Positions 33,769 to 46,503 of a stretch of 64,000 bases of DNA are shown here, piece after piece. Made by a program: the position numbers and the translations under genes. Below the pieces are notes generated by a model. It worked only from the letters and a program-made list of their open reading frames with translations, did no database searches and was not told where the DNA came from. The stretch comes from Panopea generosa (taxonomy: Eukaryota; Mollusca; Bivalvia; Adapedonta; Hiatellidae): positions 15,410,616 to 15,474,615 of the forward strand of contig CM055909.1 of the NCBI GenBank assembly GCA_029582155.1. The letters run 5' to 3'. Each line of letters starts with the position of its first letter. Position 1 is the stretch's first letter.

Positions 33769-34375
33769 CGCTGATACAACATGGAGGAAATACTGACACA
33801 ACTCTCTCAAAAACTGGAGCCCAGGAAAACATAATGCTGATACAACGTCGAAGATGTACTGACACAACTCTCACACAAACTGGAGCCCAGGAAAACATAA
33901 CACTGATACATAGGGAGGAAATACTGACACAACTCTCTCACAAACTGGAGCCCAGGAAAACATAACACTGATACATAGGGAGGAAATACTGACACAACTC
34001 TCTCACAAACTGGAGCCAAGGAAAACATAACGCATTTACAACTTGGAGGAAATACTGACACAGCTTTCTCAAAAACTGGAGCCAAGGAAAACATAACGCA
34101 TTTACAACTTGGAGGAAATACTGACACAGCTTTCTCAAAAACTGGAGCCAAGGAAAACATAACGCTGATACAACATGGATGAAATACTGACACTCTCTCA
34201 AGAACTGGAGCCAAGGAAAACATAACGCTAGTACGACATGGGGGAAATACTGACACAACTCTCTCAAAAACTGGAGCCAAGGAAAACATAACACTGATAC
34301 AACAAGGAGGAAATACTGACACAACTCTCTCAAGAACTGGAGCCAAGGAAAACAACGCTAATACAACTTGGCAGA
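33728..34375. repeat. About 61-bp minisatellite derived from the Epac C-terminal codons and stop, about 11 copies
   Basis: Unit: ctgacacaactctctcaaaa, actggagccaaggaaaacat, aacgctgatacaacatggag gaaata. The first copy is the authentic coding end ([17 protein letters not shown]); later copies keep the stop codon. Located in the 3' UTR. Long minus-strand open frames across it are artefacts. Confidence 0.95.
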
Positions 34376-35435
34376 AATACTTCATCTGCTGTACCTGCTA
34401 CAAGGGAAGCCGGTGATGACAGCTCCACGAAATATAGACAAACCATATAAATACTTGAGACACTTATTACTTAGTATTTACTTGCCATATAACAACACTC
34501 AATCTTCTCTTGTTGTATAATTTATGTAGTTTGATATTGCATATATTTTATCGTCACTGTCACAAAACTGCTTAAACGGACCTGAGCAAAGCTCAAGATA
34601 TACTAATCTTATTGTTTTAACCTGAGCAAAACTGAAAATATATGAAAATGTAACATAATTGCATTTTAAATGAAACATTCTGCTGTAAAACAGAACCAGT
34701 ATTTAAAGATCGGCAATGCTGAGATCAAGTCTGATTTTTAGACTCTAATGTTTCATGAATTTAAGCCAGATTGTTGTGTCTACAAACATTTAAGGTTGTG
34801 TGCACTCTACTAGCTGCTTTTTATGAAATCTTCACCAAACTGCACACAGTTATATAAGGCCTTAAATAAAATATTGTTTGTTTGTCCTTTACCTACCTAC
34901 ACAATTATATTGCCCCTAATAATGATATTGCATTCCACAATAAATAATTATTTTTATTGTTTGTCATTTCTAAAATGTTGGATAATACCCAACGTTTCTG
35001 GTATATCTGCGGATAGTGCCACATATTGCATGTTTCTATGGAGCCTTTTAAAGTTATTTATATTGCGTCTCCTTTGCCGGCGTTCAGACAGCAGATCGGA
35101 TATCCAAATAATTAAAAAGCTGTCCATTCACGCCTTTATTAATCTGGCTAATCTGCCAATTGTCGCTTGGGTGATCCAGGTTCAAATCCCGTGACAAAAA
35201 TTAAATTATACATTTTTGTTCCTTTCTCTGGCAACACTATTTTTGTTTTTCTTATCCATAAAAATAGGTTCCAACAAAAAGAATCCACAGAAGGTGATGA
35301 AAATTCATGAAAATGTTTGTTATTTATAAATATGTTGCTGATTTTTTCAGAGAATCTTTAGTTTCCGGTTATGCCCACACGCAGCTGCTGTAATGATGTT
35401 GTGTCCGACAAATTATAAACTATAATATAATAATT
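34376..35435. other. Epac 3' flank / start of intergenic region
   Basis: AT-rich. It includes fragments like gcaaagctcaagatatacta related to element E, and a degenerate tRNA-like B box near 35181 (ggttcaaatcccgtgac). No gene recognised. Confidence 0.5.
34865..34870 (+). terminator. Candidate Epac polyadenylation signal
   Basis: AATAAA about 1.1 kb after the stop and beyond the minisatellite. The first canonical hexamer that I noticed downstream; cleavage site not determined. Confidence 0.3.
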
Positions 35436-35492
35436 TACCTATCTACCTACTCACCTACCTACCTACCTACCTACCTACCTACCAACCAACCC
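35436..35492. repeat. (CTAC)n simple repeat
   Basis: Tetranucleotide tract ctacctacctacctacctac with a few variants. Confidence 0.95.
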
Positions 35493-35807
35493 AAGATGAA
35501 AATGATGGGTATGTAGGCCTAATTTAGGCCTAACCAAGTGTTGCAACTAATAATGAAGTCCAGAGTAATGGCCCTTGAATCATCAAAAACTGCCCTATTG
35601 ACATTGCACTCTGGCACCAACATTTGTTAGTTTATCCTCACCAAACTTACACAATAGTTATACAACTCTAATACCTTGGACACTTTCATTTACAGGCCAC
35701 ATCAGATCATTTGTTTCAGAGTTAAAACACTTGACTTTTCAAATAATTTGCATTCTAATGTCTACATTTTTCTTCCGATCTTCATGAAACTTAAATCTTA
35801 GTTATAA

Positions 35808-37085
35808 GCTCACCTGAGCAAAGCTGAAGGTGAACTGTTCCGATTGCTCTAGTGTCCATCGTCAGTCTGTCCCTCAGTAAACTTTTTGTTGTGTGCACTG
35901 TAGCGTCTGCATTTTTTACTGGGTTGTCACCAAACTTAGTAGTTATATAACCATAATATTTTAGACAAGTTCTTGAACTGGCCAAAAATTGGTAATTTAA
36001 GTTCAATTTGTGGCTTGAATTGTCAAAAAATGTACTATTTGACCTTGTGTGCACTCTAGCACAAACATTTTCATTGCATCCTCAGCAATCTAACACAGTA
36101 GCATAACCATAATATCTCAAGACAAAATATTGAACTGGCCAAAATAAGGCAATTTATGTTGGGAGTTGTGGCCCCTGAATCATGTGCACACTAGTATAAG
36201 CAGTTTTCAATTGATCCTGCCCATATTTACACTCTTGGTATATAAGTTCAATATCTTAAACGAGTTCTTGAACTGGCTAAATTTGATAATGTAATATCAG
36301 GATTAATTCATACAAAAATTCATTGACATTGTGTGCACTCTGGCATCTGCAGTTTTCAATCCATCCTCAATAAACTTGCACTGTAATTATATATCCATTA
36401 TATCTCAGACCGAGTCTTGAACTGGTCGAATCAGATAATTAATGTCAGAGTTATGGCCCTTAAATATTCATATATCTAGTTATTTCATGTTGTGTCCACC
36501 CTAGCACTGGTAGTTTTCATTGCATTCTCGCCAAACATAAGTTCTTTAATTGCCCAAATTTTACAATTATTGTGGGAGTTATTGCCCTTGAATCATCAAT
36601 AATTGGGTTTTATTACATAATGTGCACACTAACATTTTCATTTGTTCTTCACCAAACTTACACTATTGTTTTATATCTATAATATCACAACTGAACAACT
36701 TTAAAAGTCTTGGGTAAGACCTTGCATTATCAAAAATTGCCTTTTCTGGCATTGTTATCTCTGCCTCTGCCACATTAGCTCAGTCGGTTACGCGTCTCAC
36801 TATCGATCCAGGGGTCGCGAGTTCGAATCCCCCGCCCGACAACGTCTCCGTGATGATTGATATATGACATTGTGTCTCTTTATCATTTGTCTCTCACCAC
36901 TGATTCAAGTGGGAAAGTTATCAGTTACTTGCGGAGATGGGGTGTGCTCGAGTACTGGTTAATCCCAGGAAACAGTGGTTAGGTTAACTGATCGTCTGTT
37001 AGCCCTCGATGGCATAAAAATGACGCTAAATATTCAATCAATCTCTGCCACAGGTGAGCAATTTAAGGCCAACACGGCCCTCTTA
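35808..37085 (+). mobile_element. Interspersed element E, second copy, carrying a nested SINE
   Basis: Starts agctcacctgagcaaagctg and ends caggtgagcaatttaaggcc aacacggccc, parallel to 23612-24705. Inside are about five degenerate units of about 170 bp (ccaaacttacac, aactggccaaa, agttatggccc). Interrupted at 36775-37042 by a family C SINE. Confidence 0.75.
36775..37042 (+). mobile_element. tRNA-derived SINE, family C, copy 3, intact with target-site duplication
   Basis: Head ttagctcagtcggttacgcg (A box), ggggtcgcgagttcgaatcc (B box), body, and tail tattcaatcaat. It is flanked by perfect 10-bp direct repeats ctctgccaca at 36765-36774 and 37043-37052. This is the cleanest and probably youngest copy. 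Confidence 0.92.
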
Positions 37086-37358
37086 TTTTTAGTACCAAAA
37101 GCGAAATTTATATTGCCATAGTTTTACACTTTTTGCAAAATAATAATATTACTGAAGACGGGCATCTGCACCCACTTGCAGTGCTCTTGATATTTTTAAA
37201 GTTAGCTCTGCTGTATACAAGAATCAGCATGTGTTGAGACATTGAAGTATCGACCAAACTCAGTATCTGTGCAATACTTATTTTGTCTTTTGTTAAATGA
37301 TTCATGTATTTAAAACTTGCAAAAATGTGCTATATTTAATGTTTGCTTTTCAACCTTA

Positions 37359-39362
37359 CAGTGTATATTTGTAAGTGTTGAGTGTAACCTCAGAAAACAG
37401 TGTAAAAATCTGATGACCATGTTTTTGTTCTTTCTGTCAAATTGTCACCCTCATATTGTATATTATCAAGTGTAAACTTAGGAATCTGTGTAAGAATATG
37501 AAGGCTATGTTTTAGTCTTTCATATCAAACTATCGCAACTATGATGTATAATGTTAAGTGTAACCTGTGAAATCAGTATAAGAACCTGATTGTAATGTTT
37601 TCGTCCTTTCTGTCAAAATATCACCTGTGTATATTGTTATGTGTAAACTCAGAAATCAGTGTAAGAACCTGATGGCCATAATTTGTCCTTCGTGTCAAAA
37701 TATCACCAGTACAGTGTATATTGTTATGTGTAAACTCAGAAATCAGTATAAGGATATGATGACCATGTTTTTGTCCTTCATGTCAAAATATGGCCCTTAC
37801 TGTGTATATTGTAAAGTGTAAACCCAGAAATCAGTGTAAAAACCTGATGGCCATGTTTTGTCCTTCATGTCAAACTATCACCCGTACAGTGTATATTGTT
37901 AAGTGTAAACTCAGAAATCAGTGTAAGGATATGATGACCATGTTTTTGTCCTTCATGTCAAAATATGGCCCTTACTGTGTATATTGTAAAGTGTAAACCC
38001 AGAAATCAGTGTAAAAACCTGATGGCCATGTTTTGTCCTTCATGTCAAACTATCACCCGTACAGTGTATATTGTTAAGTGTAAACCTGGAAATCAGTGTA
38101 AGGATATGATGATCATGTTTTTGTGCTTCATGTCATAATATAACCCTAACAGTGTATATTGTTATGTGTAAACTCAGAAATTAGTGTAAGATTAATATTA
38201 TGATGACAATGTTTTTGTCTTTCATGTCAGTCTATCGCCATTACAGTGTGTATTGTTAAGCGTAAACTCAGAAATCGGTGGAAGAACCTGATTGCAATGT
38301 TTTGGTTTTTCATGTAAAAATATGGCCCTTACCCTGTATATTGTTAAGTGTAAACCTAGAAATCAGTGTGATGATATGATGCCCATATTTTTGTCCTTCA
38401 TGTCAAAATATCACCCATACAGTGTATATTGTTAAGTGTATACTTAGAAATCAGTGTAAGAACCTGATGGCCATGTTTTGTCCTTCATGTAAAAATATCG
38501 CCCCTACAGTGTATATTGTTGTGTTAACTCAGAAATCAGTGTAATTATATGATGCCCATGTTTTTGTCCTTCATGTCAAAATATCATCCATACAGTGTAT
38601 ATTGTAAAGTGTAAACCCAGAAATCAGTGTAAGAACCTGATTATAATGTTTTGTTCCTTTCTATCAAAATATCACCCTGTGTATATTGTTAAGTGTTAAC
38701 CCAGAAATCAGTGTAAGGATATGATAACCATGTTTTTGTCCTTCGTGTCAAAATATCACTCTTACAGTGGATATTGTTAAGTGTATACTCAGAAATCAGT
38801 GTAAGAACCTGATGGCCATGTTTTATCCTTCATGTCAAAATAGCACCCATACAGTGTATATTGTTAAGTGTATACTCAGAAATCAGTGTAAGAACCTGAT
38901 GGCCATGTTTTGTCCTTCATGTCAAAATAGCACCCATACAGTGTATATTGTTAAGTGTATACTCAGAAATCAGTGTAAGAACCTGATGGCCATGTTTTGT
39001 CCTTCATGTCAAAATATCACCCATACAGTGTATATTGTTAAGTGTATACTTAGAAATCAGTGTAAGAACCTGATGGCCATGTTTTGTCCTTCATGTCAAA
39101 ATATTGCCCCTACAGTGTATATTGTTAAGTGTAAACTCAGAAATCAGTGTAAGGATATGATGGCCATGTTTTTGTCCTTCATGTCAAAATATCACCCATA
39201 CAGTGTATATTGTAAAGTGTAAACTCAGAAATTATTGTTATGATATGATGCCCATGTTTTGTCTTTCATGTCAAAATATCCCCATACAGTATATATTGTA
39301 AAGTGTTAACTTAAACATCAGTGTAAAAATCTGATGATCATGTTTTTGTTCTTCATGTAAAA
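37359..39362. repeat. About 87-bp satellite, about 23 copies
   Basis: Unit contains acagtgtatattgttaagtg, taaactcagaaatcagtgta, agaacctgatggccatgttt tgtccttcatgtcaaaatat. Because 87 is a multiple of 3, runs of units stay open (for example 38767-39222, 29-residue Cys-containing repeats). Stops and indels interrupt most of the array, so coding is unlikely. Confidence 0.95.
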
Positions 39363-39595
39363 CTAGTAATTGCTTAATCATTTGATAGTGAAATGATGTT
39401 AAATCAAAACATTGAATTCTATTATGTGAAATCATTTTGTGATAATATAATATATGGTAATGGTTTTGAATACCGGTATTACTTTTTACAAAATATATGA
39501 AAGTTTTTATATTTGTTAAATGACATCAGCGGGTCCAGTATAATATAAGTTTATTTGTGACCAGGATCTGTTCATATACGATGTGGAAAGATGAA

Positions 39596-39835
39596 GAATG
39601 GGTGTTTATTATAAGAATGGGTGTATATTATATGAAGATAGGTGTATATTATATGAAGAATGTGTGCCCATTATATGAAGAATGGGTGTCCATTATAAGA
39701 AGAATGGGTGTATATTATATGAAGAATGGGTGTATATTATATGAAGAATGTGTGTCCATTATATTAAGAATGGGTGTCCATTATGTGATGAATGGGTGTA
39801 TATTATATGAAGAATGGTTGTATTATTGTGAGATG
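39596..39835. repeat. About 22-bp minisatellite, about 11 copies
   Basis: Unit gaagaatgggtgtatattatat with variants. Confidence 0.95.
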
Positions 39836-40024
39836 GGTTTTTTTTTTGTTAAATTGGTATTTAGTATAAATATGATAACTTATTGTGAAGAGTTGGTATA
39901 TATATATATAATGACCTGTTAAATTTCTTTTTATAGTTATTTATTTCTATAACTAACTGGCAATTATGTCACACAAAAGAAACATATATGAAATCTGTCA
40001 TGAGAAAATATATTATGATTCAAA

Positions 40025-40170
40025 GATGGATGGTAGATTGGATAAGATGTTCATGTCAGAGGTCGCAGGTTGATTTGATGTCATAGGTTCGATCTCGGGT
40101 TCAACCCAATGGCCTCTTAAAAGATTACCCCAGTACTGGTTCTATCCAGTAGCTAGATTTGAGAACAATT
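40025..40170 (+). mobile_element. Possible SINE family D copy
   Basis: cataggttcgatctcgggtt, then cagtactggttctatccagt, as in family D. Head poorly preserved. Abuts the 60-bp satellite. Confidence 0.4.
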
Positions 40171-40190
40171 CATATTGTTTCAGATCCTAC

Positions 40191-43100
40191 TTCACAATCC
40201 AGTCAGATCTGTCAATTAACACCATCTATTGTACAGGGTACAGATCCTGCTTCACAATCAAGCCAGATCTGTCAATTAACACCATCTATTGTACAGGGTA
40301 CAGATCCTGATTAACAGTCAAGCCAGATCTGTCAATTAACACCACCTATTGTACAGGGTACAGATCCTGCTTCACAGTCAAGCCAGATCTGTCAATTAAC
40401 ACTACCTATTGTACAGTGTACAGATCCTACTTCACAATCCAGTCAGATCCTTCAATTAACACCACCTATTGTACAGGGTACAGATCCTGCTTCACAATCA
40501 AGCCAGATCTGTCAGTTAATACCGCCTGTTGTACAGGATACAGATCCTGCTTCACAGTCAAGCCAGATCTGTCAATTAACACCATCTATTGTACAGGGTA
40601 CAGATCCTACTTCACAATCAAGCCAGATCTGTCAATTAACACCATTTATTGTACGGTGTAAAAATCCTACTTCACAATCAAGCCAGATCTGTCAATTAAC
40701 ACCATCTATTGTACAGGGTACAGATCCTGCTTCACAATCCAGCCAGATCTGTCAATTAACACCATCTATTGTACAGTGTACATATCCTACTTCACAATCC
40801 AGCCAGATCTGTCAATTAACACCACCTATTGTACAGGGTACAGATCCTACTTCACAATCCAGCCAGATCTGTCAATTAACACCATCTATTGTACAGGGTA
40901 CAGATCCTACTTCACAATCCAGCCAGATCTGTCAATTAACACCACCTATTGTACAGTGTACAGATCCTACTTCACAATCCAGTCAGATCTGTCAATTAAC
41001 ACCACCTATTGTACAGGGTACAGATCATGATTCACAGTCAAGCCAGATCTGTCAATTAACACCATCTATTGTACAGGGTACACATCCCGCTTCACAGTCA
41101 AGCCAGATCTGTCAATTAAATCACCTATTGTACAGGGTACAGATCCTGCTTCACAGTCAAGCCAGATCTGTCAATTAACACCACCTATTGTACAGTGTAC
41201 AGATCCTACTTCACAATCCAGTCAGATCTGTCAATTAACACCACCTATTGTACAGGGTACAGATCCTGCTTCACAATAAAGCCAGATCTGTCAATTAACA
41301 CCATCTATTGTACAGGATACAGATCCTACTTCACAATCAAGCCAGATCTGTCAATTAACACCACCTATTGTACATGGTACAAATCCTGCTTCACAATCAA
41401 GCCAGATCTGTCAATTAACACCATCTATTGTACAGGGTACAGATCCTACTTCACAATCCAGCCATATCTGTCAATTAACACCATCTATTGTACAGGGTAC
41501 AGATCCTACTTCACAGTCAAGCCAGATCTGTCAATTAACACCATCTATTGTACAGGGTACAGATCCTACTTCACAATCCAGCCAGATCTGTCAATTAACA
41601 CCATCTATTGTACAGGATACAAATCCTACTTCACAATCCAGCCGGATCTGTCAGTTAACACCATCTATTGTACAGTGTACAGATCCTACTTCACAATCAA
41701 GCCAGATATGTCAATCAATTAACACCACCTGTTGTACAGTGTACAGATCCTACTTCACAATCAAGCCGGATCTGTCAATTAACACCATCTATTGTACAGT
41801 GTACAGATCCTAATTCACAGTCAAGCCGGATCTGTCAGTTAACATCACCTATTGTACAGGGTACAGATCCTACTTCACAGTCAACCCGGATCTGTCAATT
41901 AACACCACCTATTGTACCGTGTACAGATCCTACTTCACAATCAAGCCAGATCTGTCAATTAACACCATCTGTTGTACAGGGTACAAATCCTACTTCACAA
42001 TCCAGCCAGATCTGTCAATTAACACCATCTATTGTACAGTGTACAGATCCTACTTCACAATCAAGGCAGATCTGTCAGTTAACACCACCTATTGTACAGT
42101 GTACAGATCCTACTTCACAATCCAGCCAGATCTGTCAACTAACACCACCTGTTGTACAGGGTACAGATCCTACTTCACAATCCAGCCATATCTGTCAACT
42201 AACACCATCTGTTGTACAGGGTACAGATCCTACTTCACAATCCAGCCAGATCTGTCAATTAACACCACCTGTTGTACAGAGTACAGATCCTACTTCACAA
42301 TCAAGCCAGATCTGTCAATTAACACCACCTATTGTACAGGGTACAGATCCTGTTTCACAGTCAAGCCAGATCTGTCAATTAACACCACCTATTGTACAGG
42401 GTACAGATCCTACTTCACAATCCAGCAAGATCTGTCAGTTAACACCATCTATTATACAGTGTACAGATCCTACTTCACAATCCAGCCAGAGCTGTCAATT
42501 AACACCATCTATTGTACAGGGTACAGATCCTGCTTCACAATCCAGCCAGATCTGTCAATTAACACCACCTGTTGTACAGGGTACAGATCCTGCTTCACAA
42601 TCAAGCCAGATCTGTCAATTAATACCACCTGTTGTACAGGATACAGATCCCGCTTCACAGTCAAGTCAGATCTGTCAATTAACACCATCTATTGTACAGG
42701 GTACAGATCCTGCTTCACAGTCAAGCCAGATCTGTCAATTAACACCATCTATTGTACAGGGTACAGATCCTGCTTCACAGTCAAGCCAGATCTGTCAATT
42801 AACACCATTTATTGTACAGGGTACAGATCCTACTTCACAGTCAAGCCAGATCTGTCAATTAACACCATCTATTGTACAGTGTACAGATCCTACTTCACAA
42901 TCCAGCCAGATCTGTCAATTAACACCATCTATTGTACAGTGTACAGATCCTGCTTCACAATCCAGCCAGATCTGTCAATTAACACCATCTATTGTACAGG
43001 GTACAGATCCTACTTCACAGTCAAGCCAGATCTGTCAATTAACACCATCTATTGTACAGTGTACAGATCCTACTTCACAGTCAAGCCAGATCTGTCAATT

Positions 43101-43447
43101 AACACCATCTATTGTACAGTGTACAGATCCTACTTCACAATCCAGCCAGATCTGTCAATTAACACCATCTATTGTACAGTGTACAGATCCTGCTTCACAA
43201 TCCAGCCAGATCTGTCAATTAACACCATCTATTGTACAGGGTACAGATCCTACTTCACAGTCAAGCCAGATCTGTCAATTAACACCATCTATTGTACAGG
43301 GTACAGATCCTACTTCACAGTCAAGCCAGATCTGTCAATTAACACCATCTATTGTACAGGGTACAGATCCTGCTTCACAGTCAAGCCAGATCTGTCAATT
43401 AACACCATCTATTGTACAGGGTACTAACCACCTATTGTACAGGGTAC
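40191..43447. repeat. 60-bp satellite, about 54 copies
   Basis: Unit: cagatcctacttcacaatcc agccagatctgtcaattaac accatctattgtacagggta. Period almost strictly 60 bp (20 codons), leaving two plus-strand frames open over long stretches: 41668-43464 (598 codons of a Thr/Ser/Gln-rich 20-mer) and 41919-43427 (502 codons). Earlier units carry stops (40312, 41277) and a one-base deletion near 41119. The right two-thirds is more uniform. A 3'-splice-like tract (catattgtttcag) precedes the first unit. Most likely a non-coding satellite. Confidence 0.95.
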
Positions 43448-44160
43448 TATTTATCTTGTGTTGATAATATTACATTATTATACATCCTGTAGGTGTAGAG
43501 CCAATCGCCTACTCAAGATGTTACCCCATGACAATACAATATGTAGATGTTACCTCATGACCAAACAATATGTAGAAGTTAATTGGATCCATTAAAATAT
43601 TTCATATTGTACTGTTCAAAATTTAAGATGGCGATTACAATAAAACAGCAAAAAATAGTAGAAATTTTAACAATGAAAGAAAAACAACCGACAAAATTAT
43701 CAGCATGACGATTGAGATGTTGAGATAATCTGAGAGCTGACATGGCAACTTGCTTCGTCGGCTGCTCACAGCTTATTTATTTAAAAAGATCTTGATTTTT
43801 CTTTACTTTTTTGATAAATTTCCATTTCCATTCAGTCAGGTGTCTCTCTTACCTTAACATTATTCTAGGATTCAATCTCGGACCAAACAACCAAACGGGG
43901 GACTTAGGATTTCTCTAAGATTCAATTGATATAAAGTCGAAAAGTGTTACCATATTTTATTTTCACAATATTACATTATCAAGTATTCCCAAATTAAATC
44001 AAATCACTTAGTTTGTTTCAGTATAAGTGGAGCGCATGGTCATGTCCGTTGTGACTTCAACAGATAACTGTTATTGAAGCTAAAGATTCTCACGCAAGGA
44101 AGCGACCGAGGGCATATATAACCAAAACTTTGTTGCGCTTAAGTATGATAGCCACACACC
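43448..44160. other. Intergenic, nothing recognised
   Basis: Unique AT-rich sequence with no supported gene or repeat. Confidence 0.5.
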
Positions 44161-44164
44161 CCTT

Positions 44165-44340
44165 TGGTGTGCTAAAAACCAAACCAGGTACCCCATTGGT
44201 ACCATTATAACAACAGGTACCCCATTGGTACCATAATAATATCGGGTACCCCCTTAGTACCAAATAAAAGCAGGTGCCCCTTTGACACCATAATACAACC
44301 AGGTGCCCCTTTGACACCATAATACAACCAGGTAACAGCG
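44165..44340. repeat. 35-bp tandem repeat, 5 copies
   Basis: Units like accaggtaccccattggtac cataataa and aggtgcccctttgacaccat aatacaacc. Overlapping minus-strand frames are artefacts. Confidence 0.85.
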
Positions 44341-45109
44341 CAACTTCGCCTACTTCCTGTTTCAATATAAAGTAGTCTTACATAAATGGGTGAGACAATG
44401 TAAGAACGCCTAGCCCTTATCGCTCTCTGGCCAGTTCTTACATGCTCCAAAAACCACTCCCAAAAAAATAATTTTTAGCCGCATGAGTCTCCTCCATATC
44501 ACAGATGACTGCTATGGTATGTTGAAAGACCCATAGGCATGAAAAAGAATGAATTTGAAATATGCCAATACATAAGTAATATTTCGTTATGCCCCCCATC
44601 GCATCCAAACGTAAGAATTTTCCGCAGACATGACAAAGAGAGATGAAAAGAAGAAAAGGAAAGAAAGCAAAAGAATAATGAAGAAAAATAGGAGATAGCA
44701 ACTTTCATAGATACATAACAATAAAATATACAGTTCAAACTATTTGTCATTATTACGTTTGCCTAAGACAGTCACTTTGTTAGCTCTCGTTGTTTTCACT
44801 TGGAACTATATCAACGTCAGTTCGTTTCCGCCACTGCTGGCCCATTTGAAAATGTAACATGTTAACACTGAATTGTCACTGTTAATCGTTTAAACTCGAC
44901 GGTTCACAAACAACACCTGGACCGAAATGTTCATTGCCTGCTCAGTTCCGAAGACGAGATCGCCACATTTCTGACTGTTGTAGTGCGAAGCCTTTGTGTC
45001 TTTGAACGTGCCTCAAGTCCATGGTGTATAACATGTACTGAAATTAAATAACTGACCAACAGTTAACATGTTAATTCTGTATGCATAAAATAGAGGAGAT
45101 TTTTAGAAA

Positions 45110-45300
45110 TTGTAACTTGGTTAAGGGTGCGGTGGGCGGGTTGATGTTTTGCTTTTACCTGTGCAATATGAAAGTGCGATGGCGACGTGGCGGTCACATG
45201 GCCTTATATACCCGACCAGTTCACGTCCGATCTCGCGAGGATTAGTTACTATAGAGAAACTAGCGTCTTTAAAATACAACTTGCTTCCGTAAAGCGTGTC
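45110..45300. promoter_or_regulatory. Locally GC/CpG-rich segment with promoter-like motifs
   Basis: Unlike its AT-rich surroundings, it contains ggtgggcggg, gcgatggcgacgtggcggtc, an E-box-like ggtcacatggcc, a TATA-like cttatatacc and tctcgcgagg (close to the TCTCGCGAGA promoter element). No ORF follows on either side, so the target, if any, is unknown. Confidence 0.2.
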
Positions 45301-45565
45301 CGAAAATATACGGAAATTGTTACCAGAATAACCAAGATTAATCTTTAAAATTAATCTCTAATATTGCTTAAACATTGTTCTTTTTTCTTAAACAGGTTTA
45401 AAGATGATATCATTAGAATACTTGTAATTTGTAGCCTGTTACTTGTTGCTAGCCTGTTACTTGTTGTTAGCCTATAATTTATGTTTGTATCTGATGTGTT
45501 CTGAGAAGAGCACAAACTTCTTAGAGTCGTTTCCTTTAGTATAATTATAAGAAGTGTACAATTTG

Positions 45566-46503
45566 ACTTGGTTGTACTGTAGAAGTTTCACAACTTGGTT
45601 GACTGTAGATGTTTCACAACTTGGTTGTTACTGTAGAAGTTTCACGACTTGGTCATACTGTAGAAGTTTCATATGATTTTATTGTACTGTACAAATTCCA
45701 TATGATTTTATTGTACTGTACAAATTTCATATGATTTTATTGTACTGTATAAATTCCATATGATTTTATTGTACTGTACAAATTCCATATGATTTTATTG
45801 TACTGTACAAATTCCATATGATTTTATTGTAATGTACAAATTTCATATGATTTTATTGTACTGTACAAATTCCATGTGATTTTATTGTAATGTACAAATT
45901 GCATATGATTGTACTGTATAAATTCCATATGATTTTATTGTACTGTACAAATTCCATATGATTTTATTGTAATGTACAAATTTCATATGATTTTATTGTA
46001 ATGTACAAATTCCATATGATTTTATTGTACTGTACAAATTCCATATGATTTTATTGTACTGTACAAATTTCATATGATTTTATTGTACTGTATAAATTCC
46101 ATATGATTTTGTTGTAATGTACAAATTCCACATGACTTTGTTGTAATGTACAAATTCCACATGACTTTGTTGTACTGTTCAAATTTCACATTACTTGGTT
46201 GTACTGTACAAATTCCATATGACTTGGTTGTACTGTAAAAATTCCATATGACTTGGTTGTACTGTACACATTCCAGATGACTTGGTTGTACTGTACAAAT
46301 TCCATATGACTTTGTTGTACTGTACACATTCCAGATGACTTGGTTGTACTGTACAAATTCCATATGACTTGGTTGTACTGTACACATTCCAGATGACTTG
46401 GTTGTACTGTACACATTCCAGATGACTTGGTTGTACTGTACAAATTCAACATGACTTGTTTGTTCTGCACACATTCCATATGACTTGGTTGTACTGTAGA
46501 TGT
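45566..46503. repeat. 29-bp minisatellite, about 31 copies, two subfamilies
   Basis: Left and middle units: ttgtactgtacaaattccat atgatttta. Right units: ttgtactgtacaaattccat atgacttgg. The 3' half of the unit switches from gattttat to gacttggt near 46190. Confidence 0.95.

Noticed and set aside
33807..34385. 192-codon and 131-codon minus-strand frames
   Set aside because: Antisense of the 61-bp array in the Epac 3' UTR.
36775..36845. True tRNA gene
   Set aside because: Good A and B boxes, but the acceptor stem is absent and the body, tail and target duplication show a SINE. The same applies to the heads at 9420, 22600, 25380 and 30560.
41668..43464. 598-codon open frame as a gene for a repeat protein
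   Set aside because: It is wholly made of the 60-bp satellite; a second frame is also open, and upstream units contain stops and indels. Reported as a repeat, with the coding option left as a finding.
44090..44701. Minus-strand frames of 81-91 codons
   Set aside because: They overlap a 35-bp tandem repeat or have no recognisable content and no splice context.
37359..46503. CRISPR-like regularly spaced repeats
   Set aside because: Units are contiguous with no unique spacers, in a eukaryotic context; these are satellites.
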